From positions 44,826 through 108,825 of the forward strand of contig JAEWAF010000011.1 in assembly GCA_023391815.1 (NCBI GenBank): a DNA stretch of 64,000 nucleotides. Reading direction: 5' to 3'. This document shows positions 35,787 through 49,249 of the stretch, piece after piece. Under the pieces are notes generated by a model. It ran no database searches, was not told the DNA's origin, and saw nothing but the letters and a program-made list of their open reading frames with translations. Within the stretch, counting starts at the first letter, position 1; each line of letters begins with the position of its first letter. Both the position numbers and the translations under genes were made by a program. Source of the stretch: Pseudomonadota bacterium. Its GTDB lineage: Bacteria; Pseudomonadota; Gammaproteobacteria; Steroidobacterales; Steroidobacteraceae.

Positions 35787-38147
35787 ATGAAAGTTTTCAG
35801 AACGGCGGGCACGTGCCTGCTCTCGATCGGCGCCCTGTCGGGGCAAGCGCTCGCTCAAACCGAAGTCGGCGCGTCGTTGGAAGAAGTGGTCGTGACGGCG
35901 GAGCGTCGCGAGGCGAGCTTGCAGGAGACCGCGGTCTCCATCACCGCGATGGGCGCGGACCAGATCGCCGAGCTGCGCGTCGTCAACGTGCGCGAGCTGG
36001 CGGACTTCATTCCGAATCTGGCCATCACGCCGAGCCAGTACGGCGACGCCGCTCCGAACATCGTGATTCGCGGTGTCGGCGGTGGCGCCTCGTTGCAATC
36101 CTTCGGTGCCGCGGCCGAACGAAACATTGCGATGTACATCGATGGCCTCTACTACCCGCGTACGTTCGGCTCGGTCATGAACGTGACTGAAATCGAGTCC
36201 GTCGAAGTGCTGCGCGGCCCGCAGGGCACCCTCTTCGGCCGCAACACCACCGGCGGCGCGATCAGCTATCGTTCCAAGAAAGCGAGCCTGCGCGATGGCC
36301 TCTCGGGTTTCATCGAGGTCGAAGGCGGCGATTATGGCGTGCTGAATTACAAAGGCGCCATCAACGTGCCGCTCTCCGACACCTGGGCGGCATTGATCAG
36401 CGCGGCCAAGCTCGATCGTGACGGCTACGTCAAACGCGGCAACGAGCCGGTGAACAACGACGACACCGTGGCGGGCAGCATCCAGTTCCACGGCGAGCCG
36501 ACCGATCAGCTCACGGTCGATGTCAGCTATCGCTACAGCGACAGCGAAACCAACGGTACGCCGAGCAACTTCATCGCGCTCACCTGGAACGAGAATACCG
36601 ACCCGGCCGACATCACCGCCGGCCTGCGCGGCCATCTCGGCGCGTTGAGCAAATATCTGGCGCTGGCCGGTCAAGGCCGGATTCAGCAGAACGATCCTCG
36701 GCTGCTGCTCGGGGACGAGCATGTGCCGCGCTATTGCATTCTCGACGACGACGATCCGTTCACCATGGGCGAGCTGTGCGATACGTTCAACAAGAGCACC
36801 ATGCACGTGGGCAGCGTTCGTGTCGCGTACGACATCAACGACCACGTGCAGATCAGCTCGCTGACCGGCAGTATCACGACCGATGTCGATACTCGCACCG
36901 ACAGCTATTACACCGGCGCCTACGCTCGCGATTTCGCGCAGCAGTCGCGCTCCTTCCAGCAGGAGCTGCAGGTCAATTTCAACTACGACAACTGGCACGC
37001 CGTCGGTGGCGTGGTCTACTTCAACGAAGACGCGGATGAAGAGGAGTTGACCACCGAGCGGTTGATGACCTCGCTCACCAACAACTCCGACGTCCTGCGC
37101 GTGCGTCGCAAGGAAGCGTACAGCTACGGGACGGACTCGTTCGCCGCTTATGGCCAGGGTTCCTACAGTCTCACCAGCTGGTTCGAGCTGACCGGCGGTC
37201 TGCGCTACTCGCGTGACGAGAAGGATGCACGAATCCGCATCATTCCCACTGCCGCCGACAATCGCAACAAGCTTTCGTACGGCGACAAGAGCTGGGATTC
37301 GCTCGACTGGAAATTCTCCGCGCAGTTCCGGCCCATGGACGACGTGATGCTGTTCGTTGCCAAATCCAAGGCGTTCAAGGCCGGCATCGCCGACGACGCC
37401 TCGGCCGAACAGGTCGGCATTCCGGACATCAGCCCGATCTTCTGGGCCGATCCCGAAGAAGTCATTGCCTGGGAAGCGGGCCTGCGCTCGGAATGGTTCG
37501 GCCATCGGCTGCGCGCCAACGTGACGGTGTTCGATCAGGACTGGAAGGATCGTCACACCAGCGAACAGGTGCAGGTCGACATCGGTCCGCCCATCGGCAC
37601 CATCCTGGTGTTCGGCACCACCAACGACGATGGCATCGTCAACATCAAGGGTGTGGAAGTCGAGACCATGTACGCGCTCACCGACTCGCTGACGCTGAGC
37701 GCCGCCTACGGCCTCACCGACGCGGAGTCGAGCGAACAGCCGAACTTTGTGCTCGACAGCGTGCCTCGTTATAACGTCACGGCCGGCCTGTCGCATGCGG
37801 CGAACATCCTCGGCGGCACGCTGACCAGCACGCTGACCTACACGTACCGCGACAAGGCGTACTCCTTTAGCGTCACCGAGCCGAACGACGAAGACCCGAG
37901 CTTCATCGACTCGTACGGCCTGTTCAATCTGAACATCGGTTACAAGCCCGACTCGGGCGCGTGGTCGGCGGCGGTGTACGTCAGGAATCTGACCGACGAG
38001 GAGTACACCATGGGCAGCTTCGCGATTGCCGGCTACGGCAACACCTCATTCACGGGTGCGGGTCCGTACAACGTGGACCCTCGCGTGCAGTTCAGCGGCT
38101 TGCCGCGCACGATCGGCGCGACCTTCCGCTATAACTTCGGCCGTTGA
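35787..38147 (+). CDS. TonB-dependent outer-membrane receptor 1
   Basis: A 786-residue receptor. ATG at 35787 has a GGGAGGGGAG ribosome binding site; the signal peptide ends ALAQ|T. The plug domain opens with EEVVVTAERRE and includes VLRGPQGTLFGRNTTGGAI; the barrel ends with a C-terminal aromatic strand (TFRYNFGR). Energised by TonB it imports a substrate across the outer membrane. An extracellular segment with Cys 317 and Cys 331 (YCILDDDDPFTMGELC) recurs in receptor 2. A strong terminator follows. Confidence 0.95.
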   Translation: MKVFRTAGTCLLSIGALSGQALAQTEVGASLEEVVVTAERREASLQETAVSITAMGADQIAELRVVNVRELADFIPNLAITPSQYGDAAPNIVIRGVGGGASLQSFGAAAERNIAMYIDGLYYPRTFGSVMNVTEIESVEVLRGPQGTLFGRNTTGGAISYRSKKASLRDGLSGFIEVEGGDYGVLNYKGAINVPLSDTWAALISAAKLDRDGYVKRGNEPVNNDDTVAGSIQFHGEPTDQLTVDVSYRYSDSETNGTPSNFIALTWNENTDPADITAGLRGHLGALSKYLALAGQGRIQQNDPRLLLGDEHVPRYCILDDDDPFTMGELCDTFNKSTMHVGSVRVAYDINDHVQISSLTGSITTDVDTRTDSYYTGAYARDFAQQSRSFQQELQVNFNYDNWHAVGGVVYFNEDADEEELTTERLMTSLTNNSDVLRVRRKEAYSYGTDSFAAYGQGSYSLTSWFELTGGLRYSRDEKDARIRIIPTAADNRNKLSYGDKSWDSLDWKFSAQFRPMDDVMLFVAKSKAFKAGIADDASAEQVGIPDISPIFWADPEEVIAWEAGLRSEWFGHRLRANVTVFDQDWKDRHTSEQVQVDIGPPIGTILVFGTTNDDGIVNIKGVEVETMYALTDSLTLSAAYGLTDAESSEQPNFVLDSVPRYNVTAGLSHAANILGGTLTSTLTYTYRDKAYSFSVTEPNDEDPSFIDSYGLFNLNIGYKPDSGAWSAAVYVRNLTDEEYTMGSFAIAGYGNTSFTGAGPYNVDPRVQFSGLPRTIGATFRYNFGR

Positions 38148-38164
38148 TGTAGTCCACAGCGAAC

Positions 38165-38195
38165 AAGGACCCGATCTGTTGCGGATCGGGTCCTT
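38165..38195 (+). terminator. Rho-independent-type terminator after TonB receptor 1
   Basis: Arms at 38165-38176 and 38184-38195 form a perfect 12-bp stem with a 7-nt loop, followed by TGTATTT. It ends the receptor transcript; the next gene starts 18 nt later and may depend on read-through. Confidence 0.8.
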
Positions 38196-38213
38196 TGTAT
38201 TTACGGTGAGCGC

Positions 38214-39194
38214 ATGAGCCAGCACACGACCCGATGCAATCGCAGAATGTTTCTTCAGCAGGCGATGCTCGCGGGCGCTGGCTGCGTCACGGCCGCCTGC
38301 GCTAACTCCCCTGCCACGTCACCGAATCGTTCGGCCGGCGAACCGACCCGCTCCATTCGTACACTGGCCCCGCAAACATCTTGGAGCCCCGCCCCGGAAC
38401 AAGCACCGGTGACGGAAGGCATCGCTGAGCTCCCGGGAGGTGCAAGGCTTTGGTACTGGGATACAGGTGGCAACGGCGATGTCATCGTGCTGGTGCACGC
38501 CGCGTCGGGCAGTGGCGCGTTCTGGGAATATCAGCAACCGGTGCTGGCTCGCGCGGGCTATCGCGTGATCGGCTACTCCACGCGCGGCCACTATCGATCC
38601 GATCCATCGCCACAAGGAAATCCGGGCACCGGCTCCGGCGATTTGCATGAGCTCGTCGAGTTCCTCCGGCTGGACCGTTTCCATCTGGTCGGCACAGCCG
38701 CCGGCGCGGGCCTGTGCCTCGACTACGCCGTTTCCCATGACGACCGTCTGCTTTCGCTCATTTACGCGAACAGCTTGGGCGGCATTCAGGACGAGGCGTA
38801 CGGCAAAGCTCTGAAAGCACTGATGCCTTCGAACTTTCATCAGCTACCCGTGGAATTTCGCGAGCTGGGCCCCTCGTATCGCGCCGCCTACCGGCCGGGC
38901 GTCGAACGGTGGATGCAGTTGCAGGCGCAGAGCAGCTTCGCCGGACAACCCTACGCGAACAAGCTCACGTGGGCCGGCCTGCAGGCACTGCGCGTTCCGA
39001 TGTTGTTACTGACGGGCGACGCCGATCCCTACATGCCGCCGTCGACCTTGCGGGACTTCTTCGTCCGTCATCTGCCCCGCGCCGAAGCGGCCATTCTGAG
39101 CGAGTCGGGTCACTCCGGCTTTTGGGAACAGCCGGAAGCGTTCAACGCGGAGCTGCTGCGCTTCCTCGAGAAACATCGGCAGCGACGCCGCTGA
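38214..39194 (+). CDS. Exported alpha/beta-hydrolase-fold protein with Ala at the nucleophile position
   Basis: A 326-residue protein with a Tat/lipoprotein-like N-terminus (NRRMFLQQAMLAGAGCVTAAC). The fold is clear: LVHAASGSGAFWEY, GYSTRGHYRSD, an Asp in TGDADPYMPPS and a His in SESGHSGFW. The nucleophile elbow is GTAAG at residues 160-164, with Ala 162 where Ser, Cys or Asp is expected. It may be a cofactor-free lyase or oxygenase-like member, a binding protein or an inactivated hydrolase. It starts behind the receptor terminator and ends 1 nt from the convergent LysR gene. Confidence 0.8.
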   Translation: MSQHTTRCNRRMFLQQAMLAGAGCVTAACANSPATSPNRSAGEPTRSIRTLAPQTSWSPAPEQAPVTEGIAELPGGARLWYWDTGGNGDVIVLVHAASGSGAFWEYQQPVLARAGYRVIGYSTRGHYRSDPSPQGNPGTGSGDLHELVEFLRLDRFHLVGTAAGAGLCLDYAVSHDDRLLSLIYANSLGGIQDEAYGKALKALMPSNFHQLPVEFRELGPSYRAAYRPGVERWMQLQAQSSFAGQPYANKLTWAGLQALRVPMLLLTGDADPYMPPSTLRDFFVRHLPRAEAAILSESGHSGFWEQPEAFNAELLRFLEKHRQRRR

Positions 39195-39195
39195 C

Positions 39196-40152
39196 TCAGC
39201 CCGCGCGGGGCCGCGAACGCAATTCGGTGCCGACGTTTGCAAAGCTCTTGCGCAGATGTTCGACCAGAGATTGCACGGCGCGCGGCACTCGCGTAGACCA
39301 CGGCCGGACCGCATACAAGCGCTCGCCAAAGAAGCCGACCGGCGACCACGCCGGCAGCACTGGAATCAACTCTTTCGCATCGGGACCTGCGGCGCTGAAA
39401 TCCGGCAGCAGACCGATACCGAGTCCGCCGAGCACCGCTGCTCTCAACACTTCGCTGTTATTGGCTTTGAGTGGCCCTGTTACCGGCACACTCACCTGCT
39501 CGACGCGCCGGGATTTGGATCGTTTCTCGAACGACCAGCTCGCCGCCGGCCCGTCACGCAAATACAGCAAGCACGAATGCGTGGCCAGATCGGATGGATG
39601 CGTCGGGGTGCCCCGCTTGCGCAAGTAGTCTTCGCTCGCAACCAGCAACGACCGCGAGCCTGCCAGAACCCAGGCCACCTGCGTCTCCGGCGGCGTCTGC
39701 GTGTGCCGGATCGCGAGATCGAATCCTTCCTGCACCAGGTTCACGAAGCGGTCGTTCAGATCGAGCTCGATCCGGATCTCGGGATAGCGCTGGAGGAACG
39801 GCACGAGCATCGGTGTGAGTTGTTGACGGCCGAGCGCCACCGGCGCCGTCACCCGCACCAGACCACGCTCACTGCCCGCGAGATCCGCGACGCTCGACAA
39901 GCTCTGCTCGATGCGGGCGAACGCGCTTTGCGTGTCTTCCGCCAGCTGCCGACCGGCTTCGGTCAGCGACACCGAACGCGTGGTTCGGCGGACGAGCGCA
40001 ACGCCGATGGCCCGTTCCAGATCCCGGATCCGCATGCTGACCGACGCCTTGGAGATGCCCAGGCGTCGGGCCGCCTGCGTAAAACTGCGGGTTTGGGCCA
40101 CGATCGCCAGCAAATGCGTATCCGGAAGCAGCCGCGAAATGTGTTCGGCCAT
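39196..40152 (-). CDS. LysR-family transcriptional regulator
   Basis: A 318-residue LysR protein with the N-terminal winged helix ([23 protein letters not shown]) and the CrgA/AaeR-like effector domain. It is divergent from mmsA, and a palindrome in the 103-bp gap is the likely operator, so it probably regulates mmsA. Its 3' end is convergent with the alpha/beta-hydrolase gene. Confidence 0.9.
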   Translation of the reverse strand: MAEHISRLLPDTHLLAIVAQTRSFTQAARRLGISKASVSMRIRDLERAIGVALVRRTTRSVSLTEAGRQLAEDTQSAFARIEQSLSSVADLAGSERGLVRVTAPVALGRQQLTPMLVPFLQRYPEIRIELDLNDRFVNLVQEGFDLAIRHTQTPPETQVAWVLAGSRSLLVASEDYLRKRGTPTHPSDLATHSCLLYLRDGPAASWSFEKRSKSRRVEQVSVPVTGPLKANNSEVLRAAVLGGLGIGLLPDFSAAGPDAKELIPVLPAWSPVGFFGERLYAVRPWSTRVPRAVQSLVEHLRKSFANVGTELRSRPRAG

Positions 40153-40162
40153 GGGGGTTACC

Positions 40163-40178
40163 GTTCAAATCATTGAAC
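40163..40178. promoter_or_regulatory. Perfect palindrome between LysR and mmsA
   Basis: GTTCAAATCATTGAAC is a perfect 6-4-6 inverted repeat of the T-N11-A type, 11 bp from the LysR start and 78 bp before mmsA. Confidence 0.65.
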
Positions 40179-40255
40179 AATGTGATCACCGGACGGCCAT
40201 TGTGCCTCGGCCCGGCGGGCCGCACCATGTAGGCCTGCTGAAACGAGGTAATTTC

Positions 40256-41785
<1,530 letters not shown>

Positions 41786-41805
41786 CGTTGAGCACGCCTT
41801 GATTG

Positions 41806-41833
41806 CATTCGACGCGGCGGTCCGCGTCGAATG
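41806..41833. terminator. Bidirectional terminator between mmsA and acs
   Basis: A perfect 12-bp stem (41806-41817 with 41822-41833) and a 4-nt CGGT loop lie between the convergent stops at 41785 and 41841. Confidence 0.85.
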
Positions 41834-41840
41834 GCTGACT

Positions 41841-43763
<1,923 letters not shown>

Positions 43764-43776
43764 CTCAATTTTTCGG

Positions 43777-45324
43777 CTAGTCGGCCGTCGCGCCGAGGAG
43801 CATGCGCCGCTGCTTCGCGCCGTAAGCGTCCAGCGCGGACTGCTCGGGCGCCAGCAGCGAGACGATCACGCCGATCGCGAACGACAGAGGAATGGTAATC
43901 AGCGCCGGATTCTTCAACGGGAACCAGGCGCTCGAGTGCCCGAGCACATCCACTTGCACGGTTGGTGACAGCGCAATGAACAGCAGCGCCGTCACTGTAC
44001 CGACCAGCATGGATGCCACCATGCCCGCAGTGGTAGCTTGGCGCCAGAACACGGCGAGCACGAGCGCCGGGAAATTACCGCTCGCGGCCACCGCAAACGC
44101 CAGGCCCACCATGAACGCGACGTTCTGACCTTTAAAGGCGATGCCGAGCATGATGGCCAGCAGGCCGAGAAAGATCGTCGCGAGGCGCGCGACGAGCAAT
44201 TGTTCCTTTTGCTCGGCGCGGCCATTGCGAAACACCGACACCCAAAGATCATGGCTCAACGCCGCGGCGCCACTGAGCGTCAATCCGGCGACCACCGCCA
44301 GAATGGTTGCGAACGCGACAGCGGTGATGAAACCGAACAAACCGGTGCCGCCAAGCACCTCCGCGAGCAACGGCGCGGCCATGTTGCCGCCCTTGTCGAC
44401 CGACAGGATCAGTTCCTTGCCGACCAGCGCCATCGCACCGAACCCCAGAATGAAGGTCATCAGATAAAACAAACCGATCAGGCCGGTCGCCCAGAACACG
44501 GACTGTCGCGCTGCCTTCGCGTCCGGCACCGTGTAGAAGCGCATCAGGATATGCGGTAGGCCGGCCGTGCCGAACATCAACGCCAGCCCCAACGACACCG
44601 CATCCCAGGGATTGTTGACCAACGATCCCGGCTGCAACACCGCCTCGCCATATTTCTCGGCGGCCGCGGCGAACAGGGCCACCGGGTTCAATTGAAACTT
44701 GAGCAGCACGAGCACACACAGCAGCGCGGCACCGCTCATCAACAGCACGGCTTTGACGATCTGCACCCAGGTGGTCGCGATCATGCCGCCGAACAATACA
44801 TAGACGAGCATGACCAGACCGACGATGACGACGGCCGCCTCGTAGCTCAAGCCGAACATCAGCTTGATCAGATTGCCCGCGCCGACCATCTGCGCAATGA
44901 GATAAAACGAAACGACAGAGAGCGTGCCGAGCGCGGCCGCGATCCGCACCGGCTTCTGTTGCAATCGAAAGGCGACCACGTCCGCGAACGTGTATTTACC
45001 CAGGTTACGCAGCGGCTCGGCGATCAGCACCAGCACGACGGGCCAGCCCACCAGCCAGCCGGTGGAATAAATCAGCCCGTCGAAGCCGGACAAGGACACC
45101 AGCCCGGCGATGCCGAGAAAACTGGCGGCGCTCATATAATCGCCGGCCAGCGCGAAGCCATTCTGCCGCCCCGAGATCGCCCGCCCGGCGGCGAAGAAAT
45201 CCTCGGCGGTGCGCGTCTTGCGTGCCGCCCAGTAGGAAATGCCCAGCGTGATCGCGATGAACAGAAAGAAGAATACGATTGCGGTCAGGTTCGGCTGACC
45301 GATCGCGGTCTGCGGCGAGCTCAT
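43777..45324 (-). CDS. actP: Cation/acetate symporter
   Basis: A 515-residue sodium:solute symporter family protein with about 13 transmembrane helices; the family-typical [23 protein letters not shown] and [16 protein letters not shown] are visible. It imports acetate and similar short acids. The start ATG overlaps the stop of the DUF485 gene, as in the yjcH-actP arrangement of E. coli. Confidence 0.95.
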   Translation of the reverse strand: MSSPQTAIGQPNLTAIVFFFLFIAITLGISYWAARKTRTAEDFFAAGRAISGRQNGFALAGDYMSAASFLGIAGLVSLSGFDGLIYSTGWLVGWPVVLVLIAEPLRNLGKYTFADVVAFRLQQKPVRIAAALGTLSVVSFYLIAQMVGAGNLIKLMFGLSYEAAVVIVGLVMLVYVLFGGMIATTWVQIVKAVLLMSGAALLCVLVLLKFQLNPVALFAAAAEKYGEAVLQPGSLVNNPWDAVSLGLALMFGTAGLPHILMRFYTVPDAKAARQSVFWATGLIGLFYLMTFILGFGAMALVGKELILSVDKGGNMAAPLLAEVLGGTGLFGFITAVAFATILAVVAGLTLSGAAALSHDLWVSVFRNGRAEQKEQLLVARLATIFLGLLAIMLGIAFKGQNVAFMVGLAFAVAASGNFPALVLAVFWRQATTAGMVASMLVGTVTALLFIALSPTVQVDVLGHSSAWFPLKNPALITIPLSFAIGVIVSLLAPEQSALDAYGAKQRRMLLGATAD

Positions 45325-45602
45325 GACGCGCTCCGATTCTGACGCTCGACTTCGCCGTCGACATGCCGGTTGGCCCAGCGGACGTAGAACCAGGTGATGA
45401 CCCAGGTCAGTACGATCACCAGGGCACCGGCCACGATGCCGACCGACAGGCCCGGCGCGAGCAACGCTCCCATCGACGCCTTGTGGAAAGCAATCGACAG
45501 AATGAACCCGAAGTAGATCGCCACCACCAGCAGACTCAATGTCACGGCCATTCGCCAGCGCAGCCGCGCGAGCGCGACCAGCGCGTTTACTTCGTCGGTC
45601 AC
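45321..45602 (-). CDS. yjcH: DUF485 membrane protein (YjcH family)
   Basis: A 93-residue protein with two transmembrane helices (VTLSLLVVAIYFGFILSIAF and VGIVAGALVIVLTWVITWFYV), typical of YjcH, which is encoded with ActP. The start is GTG at 45602 with GGGAGC about 6 nt upstream. Confidence 0.9.
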   Translation of the reverse strand: MTDEVNALVALARLRWRMAVTLSLLVVAIYFGFILSIAFHKASMGALLAPGLSVGIVAGALVIVLTWVITWFYVRWANRHVDGEVERQNRSAS

Positions 45603-45621
45603 GATTGCTCCCGCTCCTCGC

Positions 45622-46482
45622 TCAGCGCTGCGCTTTCGCGGCCGGCTTGGTGAAGCCCTGCGCCGTCAGCCAGCCGTGAAAGGCTTCGATCCAGTGATCG
45701 CTGCTCAGGCCTTGCTGTTTCATGCCGAAGCCATGACCGCCGGCCGTGTACACGTGCGCCTCCGGATTGTTGCCCGCCGCCTTCAAGGCGTCGTACATCT
45801 TCACCACGGTGTTGGCGCTGATGGGATCGTTCTGTGCCCAGGCCAGAAACACCGGCGGCAGTTGTGCTGGAACTTTCGCCGGGCCACCGAACGGACCGCC
45901 GTACAACAGGGCGGCGAAGTTCGGCCGCGACGCCGGGTCCGCGCTCAACAATGTTTCGGTCGCCACGGTCGCACCCGCAGAGAAGCCGATGAAACCGATG
46001 CGATCGGCCGCCACGCCCCACTCGCCCGCGCGTTGACGCAATACTTTGAGTGCCTGCACGCCATCGGCGGCGGCATATTTGCCCGCCTGCTCCATCTCCG
46101 GCATCGACGGCATGCCGTTCGCACGCTGCTCCATCAAGCGATATTTCAACACGAAAGCGGCGATGCCTCGCTGCTGCAACCAGCGAGCCACCGCATCGCC
46201 TTCCTGCTCGATCGCGAGCGCCACGAATGCGCCGCCCGGTGCCACGAGCACGCCGGTACCGGTGGCCTTGCCTTTCTCCGGCAGGAACGCCGTCAGCGTG
46301 GGTTTGACGACATTGACCACGATCGGACCGTTCGGCGTGGCCTCGATCCGCTTCTCCACGTAGCTCCACTTCTCGGAGCCGGGTGCTACACCGGGCCAGA
46401 CGTCGATGGTCTGCGCCTGCGCGCAACTCAGCAACAATCCCGTCGATATCAGCGCACTCAGCGCCAGCGCGGCCAATCGCAT
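45622..46482 (-). CDS. Secreted alpha/beta-hydrolase (acetylxylan-esterase/dienelactone-hydrolase-like)
   Basis: A 286-residue exported esterase-like protein. Signal peptide ends SCAQA|Q. The oxyanion region is VLVAPGGAFVALA, the nucleophile GFSAG, the Asp near WAQNDPI and the His in GGHGFGM. Related proteins are carbohydrate acetyl esterases. It starts 37 nt downstream of operator D, so it may belong to the HpaR-like regulon of region 1 despite lying 32 kb away. Its stop lies 19 nt upstream of yjcH, so the genes might be co-transcribed with the acetate cluster, which would suit use of released acetate. Confidence 0.85.
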   Translation of the reverse strand: MRLAALALSALISTGLLLSCAQAQTIDVWPGVAPGSEKWSYVEKRIEATPNGPIVVNVVKPTLTAFLPEKGKATGTGVLVAPGGAFVALAIEQEGDAVARWLQQRGIAAFVLKYRLMEQRANGMPSMPEMEQAGKYAAADGVQALKVLRQRAGEWGVAADRIGFIGFSAGATVATETLLSADPASRPNFAALLYGGPFGGPAKVPAQLPPVFLAWAQNDPISANTVVKMYDALKAAGNNPEAHVYTAGGHGFGMKQQGLSSDHWIEAFHGWLTAQGFTKPAAKAQR

Positions 46483-46518
46483 GTCGTCTCCCCCAGAATT
46501 TGTCGTTCGCGGTTCTCC

Positions 46519-46530
46519 TTAACACGTTAA
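46519..46530. promoter_or_regulatory. Operator D
   Basis: TTAACACGTTAA is palindromic apart from its central two bases and contains the TAACACGTTA core of sites B and C exactly. It lies about 40 nt before the secreted hydrolase start, in the expected promoter position. Confidence 0.6.
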
Positions 46531-46542
46531 TAGACTCCGCGC

Positions 46543-46563
46543 GGGCCCGCAAGTGCCGGGCCC
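46543..46563 (-). terminator. Hairpin after TonB receptor 2
   Basis: A perfect 7-bp GC-only stem (GGGCCCG with CGGGCCC, 7-nt loop) lies 25 nt after the receptor stop and just before operator D. No T-tract; probably ends the receptor transcript. Confidence 0.5.
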
Positions 46564-46587
46564 TACCCGTGTGCTCGGAAGTCGCGG

Positions 46588-48942
46588 TCAGAAGTTGTAG
46601 CGGAACGATGCTCCGACGGTGCGCGGCCGCGCTCGCATCTCCTGCTGAGGATCGGTGCCCGTGCCGCCATAGAGATCCCCGAGGCTCCAGCGCCCGTAAC
46701 TGATCTCCTTGTCGAACAGGTTCTGGCTGTAGACCGCCACCTCCCACTTGCCACCCTCCGGCGTGTAGCTGACGCGCGCGCTGGTGAACTGGTAGCCCGG
46801 CGTCTTGTTCGGATCCGATTCCGAGCCTTCCTCGGTATCGAACGTGTAGACCGGGCCAGTGGAGGAGTAATTGATAGAGCTCGCCAGCGTGCCGCCCAGC
46901 GGGAAGCGCCAGCGATGCGTCAGACCCATGTTCCAGTTGTCCTCGGCATTGCCTGCCAGCACGAACCGTGGATTGTCCTTCTGACGCGCCTTGTTATGCG
47001 AGAGCGCGCCGGTCCAGGACAGCGAATCGGTGATCGCGAACATCGCATCCAGCTCATAGCCCTTGGACGACACGTTCGGCTGGTTGATGGAAACGAAGTG
47101 CGGATTGTTGTTCTCGTCGTTGACGACGGTGCTGCCGGTGCGGTTGCCCCAGACCATGTCGAAATAGGTGGCGTTGAAACGCAGCCGATTGTCCAGCCAC
47201 TCGGTGCGGATGCCGATTTCGTCCGAAACCACGTCTTCGGGCTTGGTGAAGGAAATCATCGGATGGCCGGTCGCGATCGTGAGCTCTACCGACGCGTCGT
47301 TCATGACGCCGGCCTTGTACGCTTTGGAACGGCCCACGTACACCATGAAATCGTCCGTGATTTGATACTGCGTCGAGACCCGATAGTCGACCGCGTTCCA
47401 TTCTTTCTTGCCAGTCACATTCGCATAGGCATAGAACGGCTCGAACTGTGCGTTCGGCAGGTACTCGATGCGACCGTCCTTGCGGTCGATCGTGTAACGC
47501 AATCCTCCCGTCAAGTCCCAGCGCTGCGTCAGCTTGTACGTGGCTTGCGCGAACGCGGCGACCGAGTCGGTCGTCTGCCAGTAATTCTCACGGCGACGAT
47601 GAATGGGAATGCCGGCATTCACGCGGTCGATCTCGCTTTGATTCCAAGCAGCGGTCTGCGCGGGCGTGGTGCACGTGAAGCACGGACGAATGTCCGCTTC
47701 GAACGTGTCTTCGCCCTCGTCGCCATCTTCGCGGAAGTAGATCAAGCCGCCGACCGCGTTCCAGCGGTCGTAGTCCAGATTGAGCTGGAACTCCTGCTGA
47801 TAGCTCCTGAATCCCTGCCACAGCTGACGTGCCCACGTGCCGATGTTGATAGCGTCGATCTGCGCGTCCGAGCTGCCTTTCAGGAAGCCGGAGAACGAGC
47901 TCAGCCGGACATGATCGCTCAGCTCGTAAGTGAGCTTGCCGGTCGCGACCGTGAGATCGTACTTGCGATAGTTGTTGCAAAGCTCGCCGATCGTGTACGG
48001 ATTGCCGTCGTCGAGAATGCAGTAGTTCGGCAGCTTGCCGGCGCCCAGGATGATGCGCGGGTCGTTGTCGACGATGGCGGGCTCGCCGTACGCCTGCAAC
48101 CGCAGGCTGAGCGCGAGCATTTGCCGGCCGACCTGCGTGCCTTCCGGAACATCGTACGAAACGAATTCCTGCGCCTCGCCGGCGGTGCTGCTGTCCGTAT
48201 AGGAAACGGAGAAGTCCGCTTTCAATCTGTCGCCCACGTCGCCATGCAGGGCAAGCCGGCCAACTCGTGCGTTCACGCCGCCGTAATCCGTCGGACCGCG
48301 CTTGATCTGGCCTTCGCGGTTCAGATCGCCCACCGCGGCACGCAGCGCCCACGAATCCGACAACGGCACATTGATGCCGCCTTTGAAATTGCGTTCGGAA
48401 TAATTGCCGACGCCGTACTCGGCGTAGCCGTCCAGGCCCGCGGTGCTGGCCTTGAATGTTTTATAAGAGATGGCGCCACCGGTGGTATTGCGACCGAACA
48501 GCGTTCCCTGCGGGCCGCGCAGGACTTCGACGCTCTCCACTTCCGACAGGCTCAGGATCGAGCCCGGATTGCGCGAGTAGTACATGCCATCGATATAGAT
48601 GGCGACCGCGCTTTCGGATGCGATGCCCCACGTGGGAAAGCCGCCGGCACCCACGCCACGCATCGTGATCTTGGGCACGGCATCGCCATAGGCGAACGTC
48701 GGAATCACGGTGAGGTTCGGCACGAAGGCCGCCAGCTCTTCGAGATCCTCGACACCGCGCTCTTCGATGGTCTTGGAATCGACGGCGGTGATGGCTATGG
48801 GTGTCGATTGCAGATCGGTGTCGCGACGTTGCGCCGACACGACGACTTCATCCAACACCTGGGCAGTGGCCGTCGTGCTCGCCGCCAAGGCTGCGCACAC
48901 CGTCAACACCTGTCCCCGATTCGCTCTAACGCTCGTTCTCAT
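46588..48942 (-). CDS. TonB-dependent outer-membrane receptor 2
   Basis: A 784-residue receptor. ATG at 48942 is preceded by GGGGGG; a 24-residue upstream extension is rejected because the signal peptide (VLTVCAALAASTTATAQ) starts here. Plug: DEVVVSAQRRD, VLRGPQGTLFGRNTTGGAI; C-terminal barrel strand VGASFRYNF. It shares with receptor 1 the segment with Cys 308 and Cys 322 (YCILDDGNPYTIGELC), so both may bind related ligands. Confidence 0.94.
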   Translation of the reverse strand: MRTSVRANRGQVLTVCAALAASTTATAQVLDEVVVSAQRRDTDLQSTPIAITAVDSKTIEERGVEDLEELAAFVPNLTVIPTFAYGDAVPKITMRGVGAGGFPTWGIASESAVAIYIDGMYYSRNPGSILSLSEVESVEVLRGPQGTLFGRNTTGGAISYKTFKASTAGLDGYAEYGVGNYSERNFKGGINVPLSDSWALRAAVGDLNREGQIKRGPTDYGGVNARVGRLALHGDVGDRLKADFSVSYTDSSTAGEAQEFVSYDVPEGTQVGRQMLALSLRLQAYGEPAIVDNDPRIILGAGKLPNYCILDDGNPYTIGELCNNYRKYDLTVATGKLTYELSDHVRLSSFSGFLKGSSDAQIDAINIGTWARQLWQGFRSYQQEFQLNLDYDRWNAVGGLIYFREDGDEGEDTFEADIRPCFTCTTPAQTAAWNQSEIDRVNAGIPIHRRRENYWQTTDSVAAFAQATYKLTQRWDLTGGLRYTIDRKDGRIEYLPNAQFEPFYAYANVTGKKEWNAVDYRVSTQYQITDDFMVYVGRSKAYKAGVMNDASVELTIATGHPMISFTKPEDVVSDEIGIRTEWLDNRLRFNATYFDMVWGNRTGSTVVNDENNNPHFVSINQPNVSSKGYELDAMFAITDSLSWTGALSHNKARQKDNPRFVLAGNAEDNWNMGLTHRWRFPLGGTLASSINYSSTGPVYTFDTEEGSESDPNKTPGYQFTSARVSYTPEGGKWEVAVYSQNLFDKEISYGRWSLGDLYGGTGTDPQQEMRARPRTVGASFRYNF

Positions 48943-49249
48943 TGTCCCCCCGGCTCGGCTGAATGTTTGTTCTCCAGCGTCGAGCCCTCCAGCCGCACGA
49001 CTGCCTGTTAGCACGCACCCGGAAGGGACGACAGTGGAGTGGCTGATGATCGATCAATGCTTCAAAGGCTTTCGGATCCCATCCATTGCTCGCTGGTGGA
49101 AACAGTAGACGCAGCTCGCCGATCAACTCAAAGACCGTTTTTAGATGGCAGGGATAGCAAGACGGCATGGAGCAGGCTCGGCCCGCTCGATGCACGCGAG
49201 GTATATTCCGGCGCCAACATTTCTTTGTTTGTTATGACGGGAGGCATCC
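48943..49249. other. Divergent intergenic region
   Basis: About 300 bp between receptor 2 and the small secreted protein gene. It must carry both promoters, but no convincing -35/-10 pair, palindrome or coding frame was recognised. Confidence 0.5.

Noticed and set aside
35457..37796. Long antisense frame (779 codons) across TonB receptor 1
   Set aside because: It mirrors the codon structure of the real receptor on the other strand, has no family motifs and is expected in high-GC DNA.
46915..49011. Long plus-strand frame (698 codons) across TonB receptor 2
   Set aside because: Antisense shadow of the receptor gene; low-complexity His/Arg/Ala-rich translation without recognisable domains.
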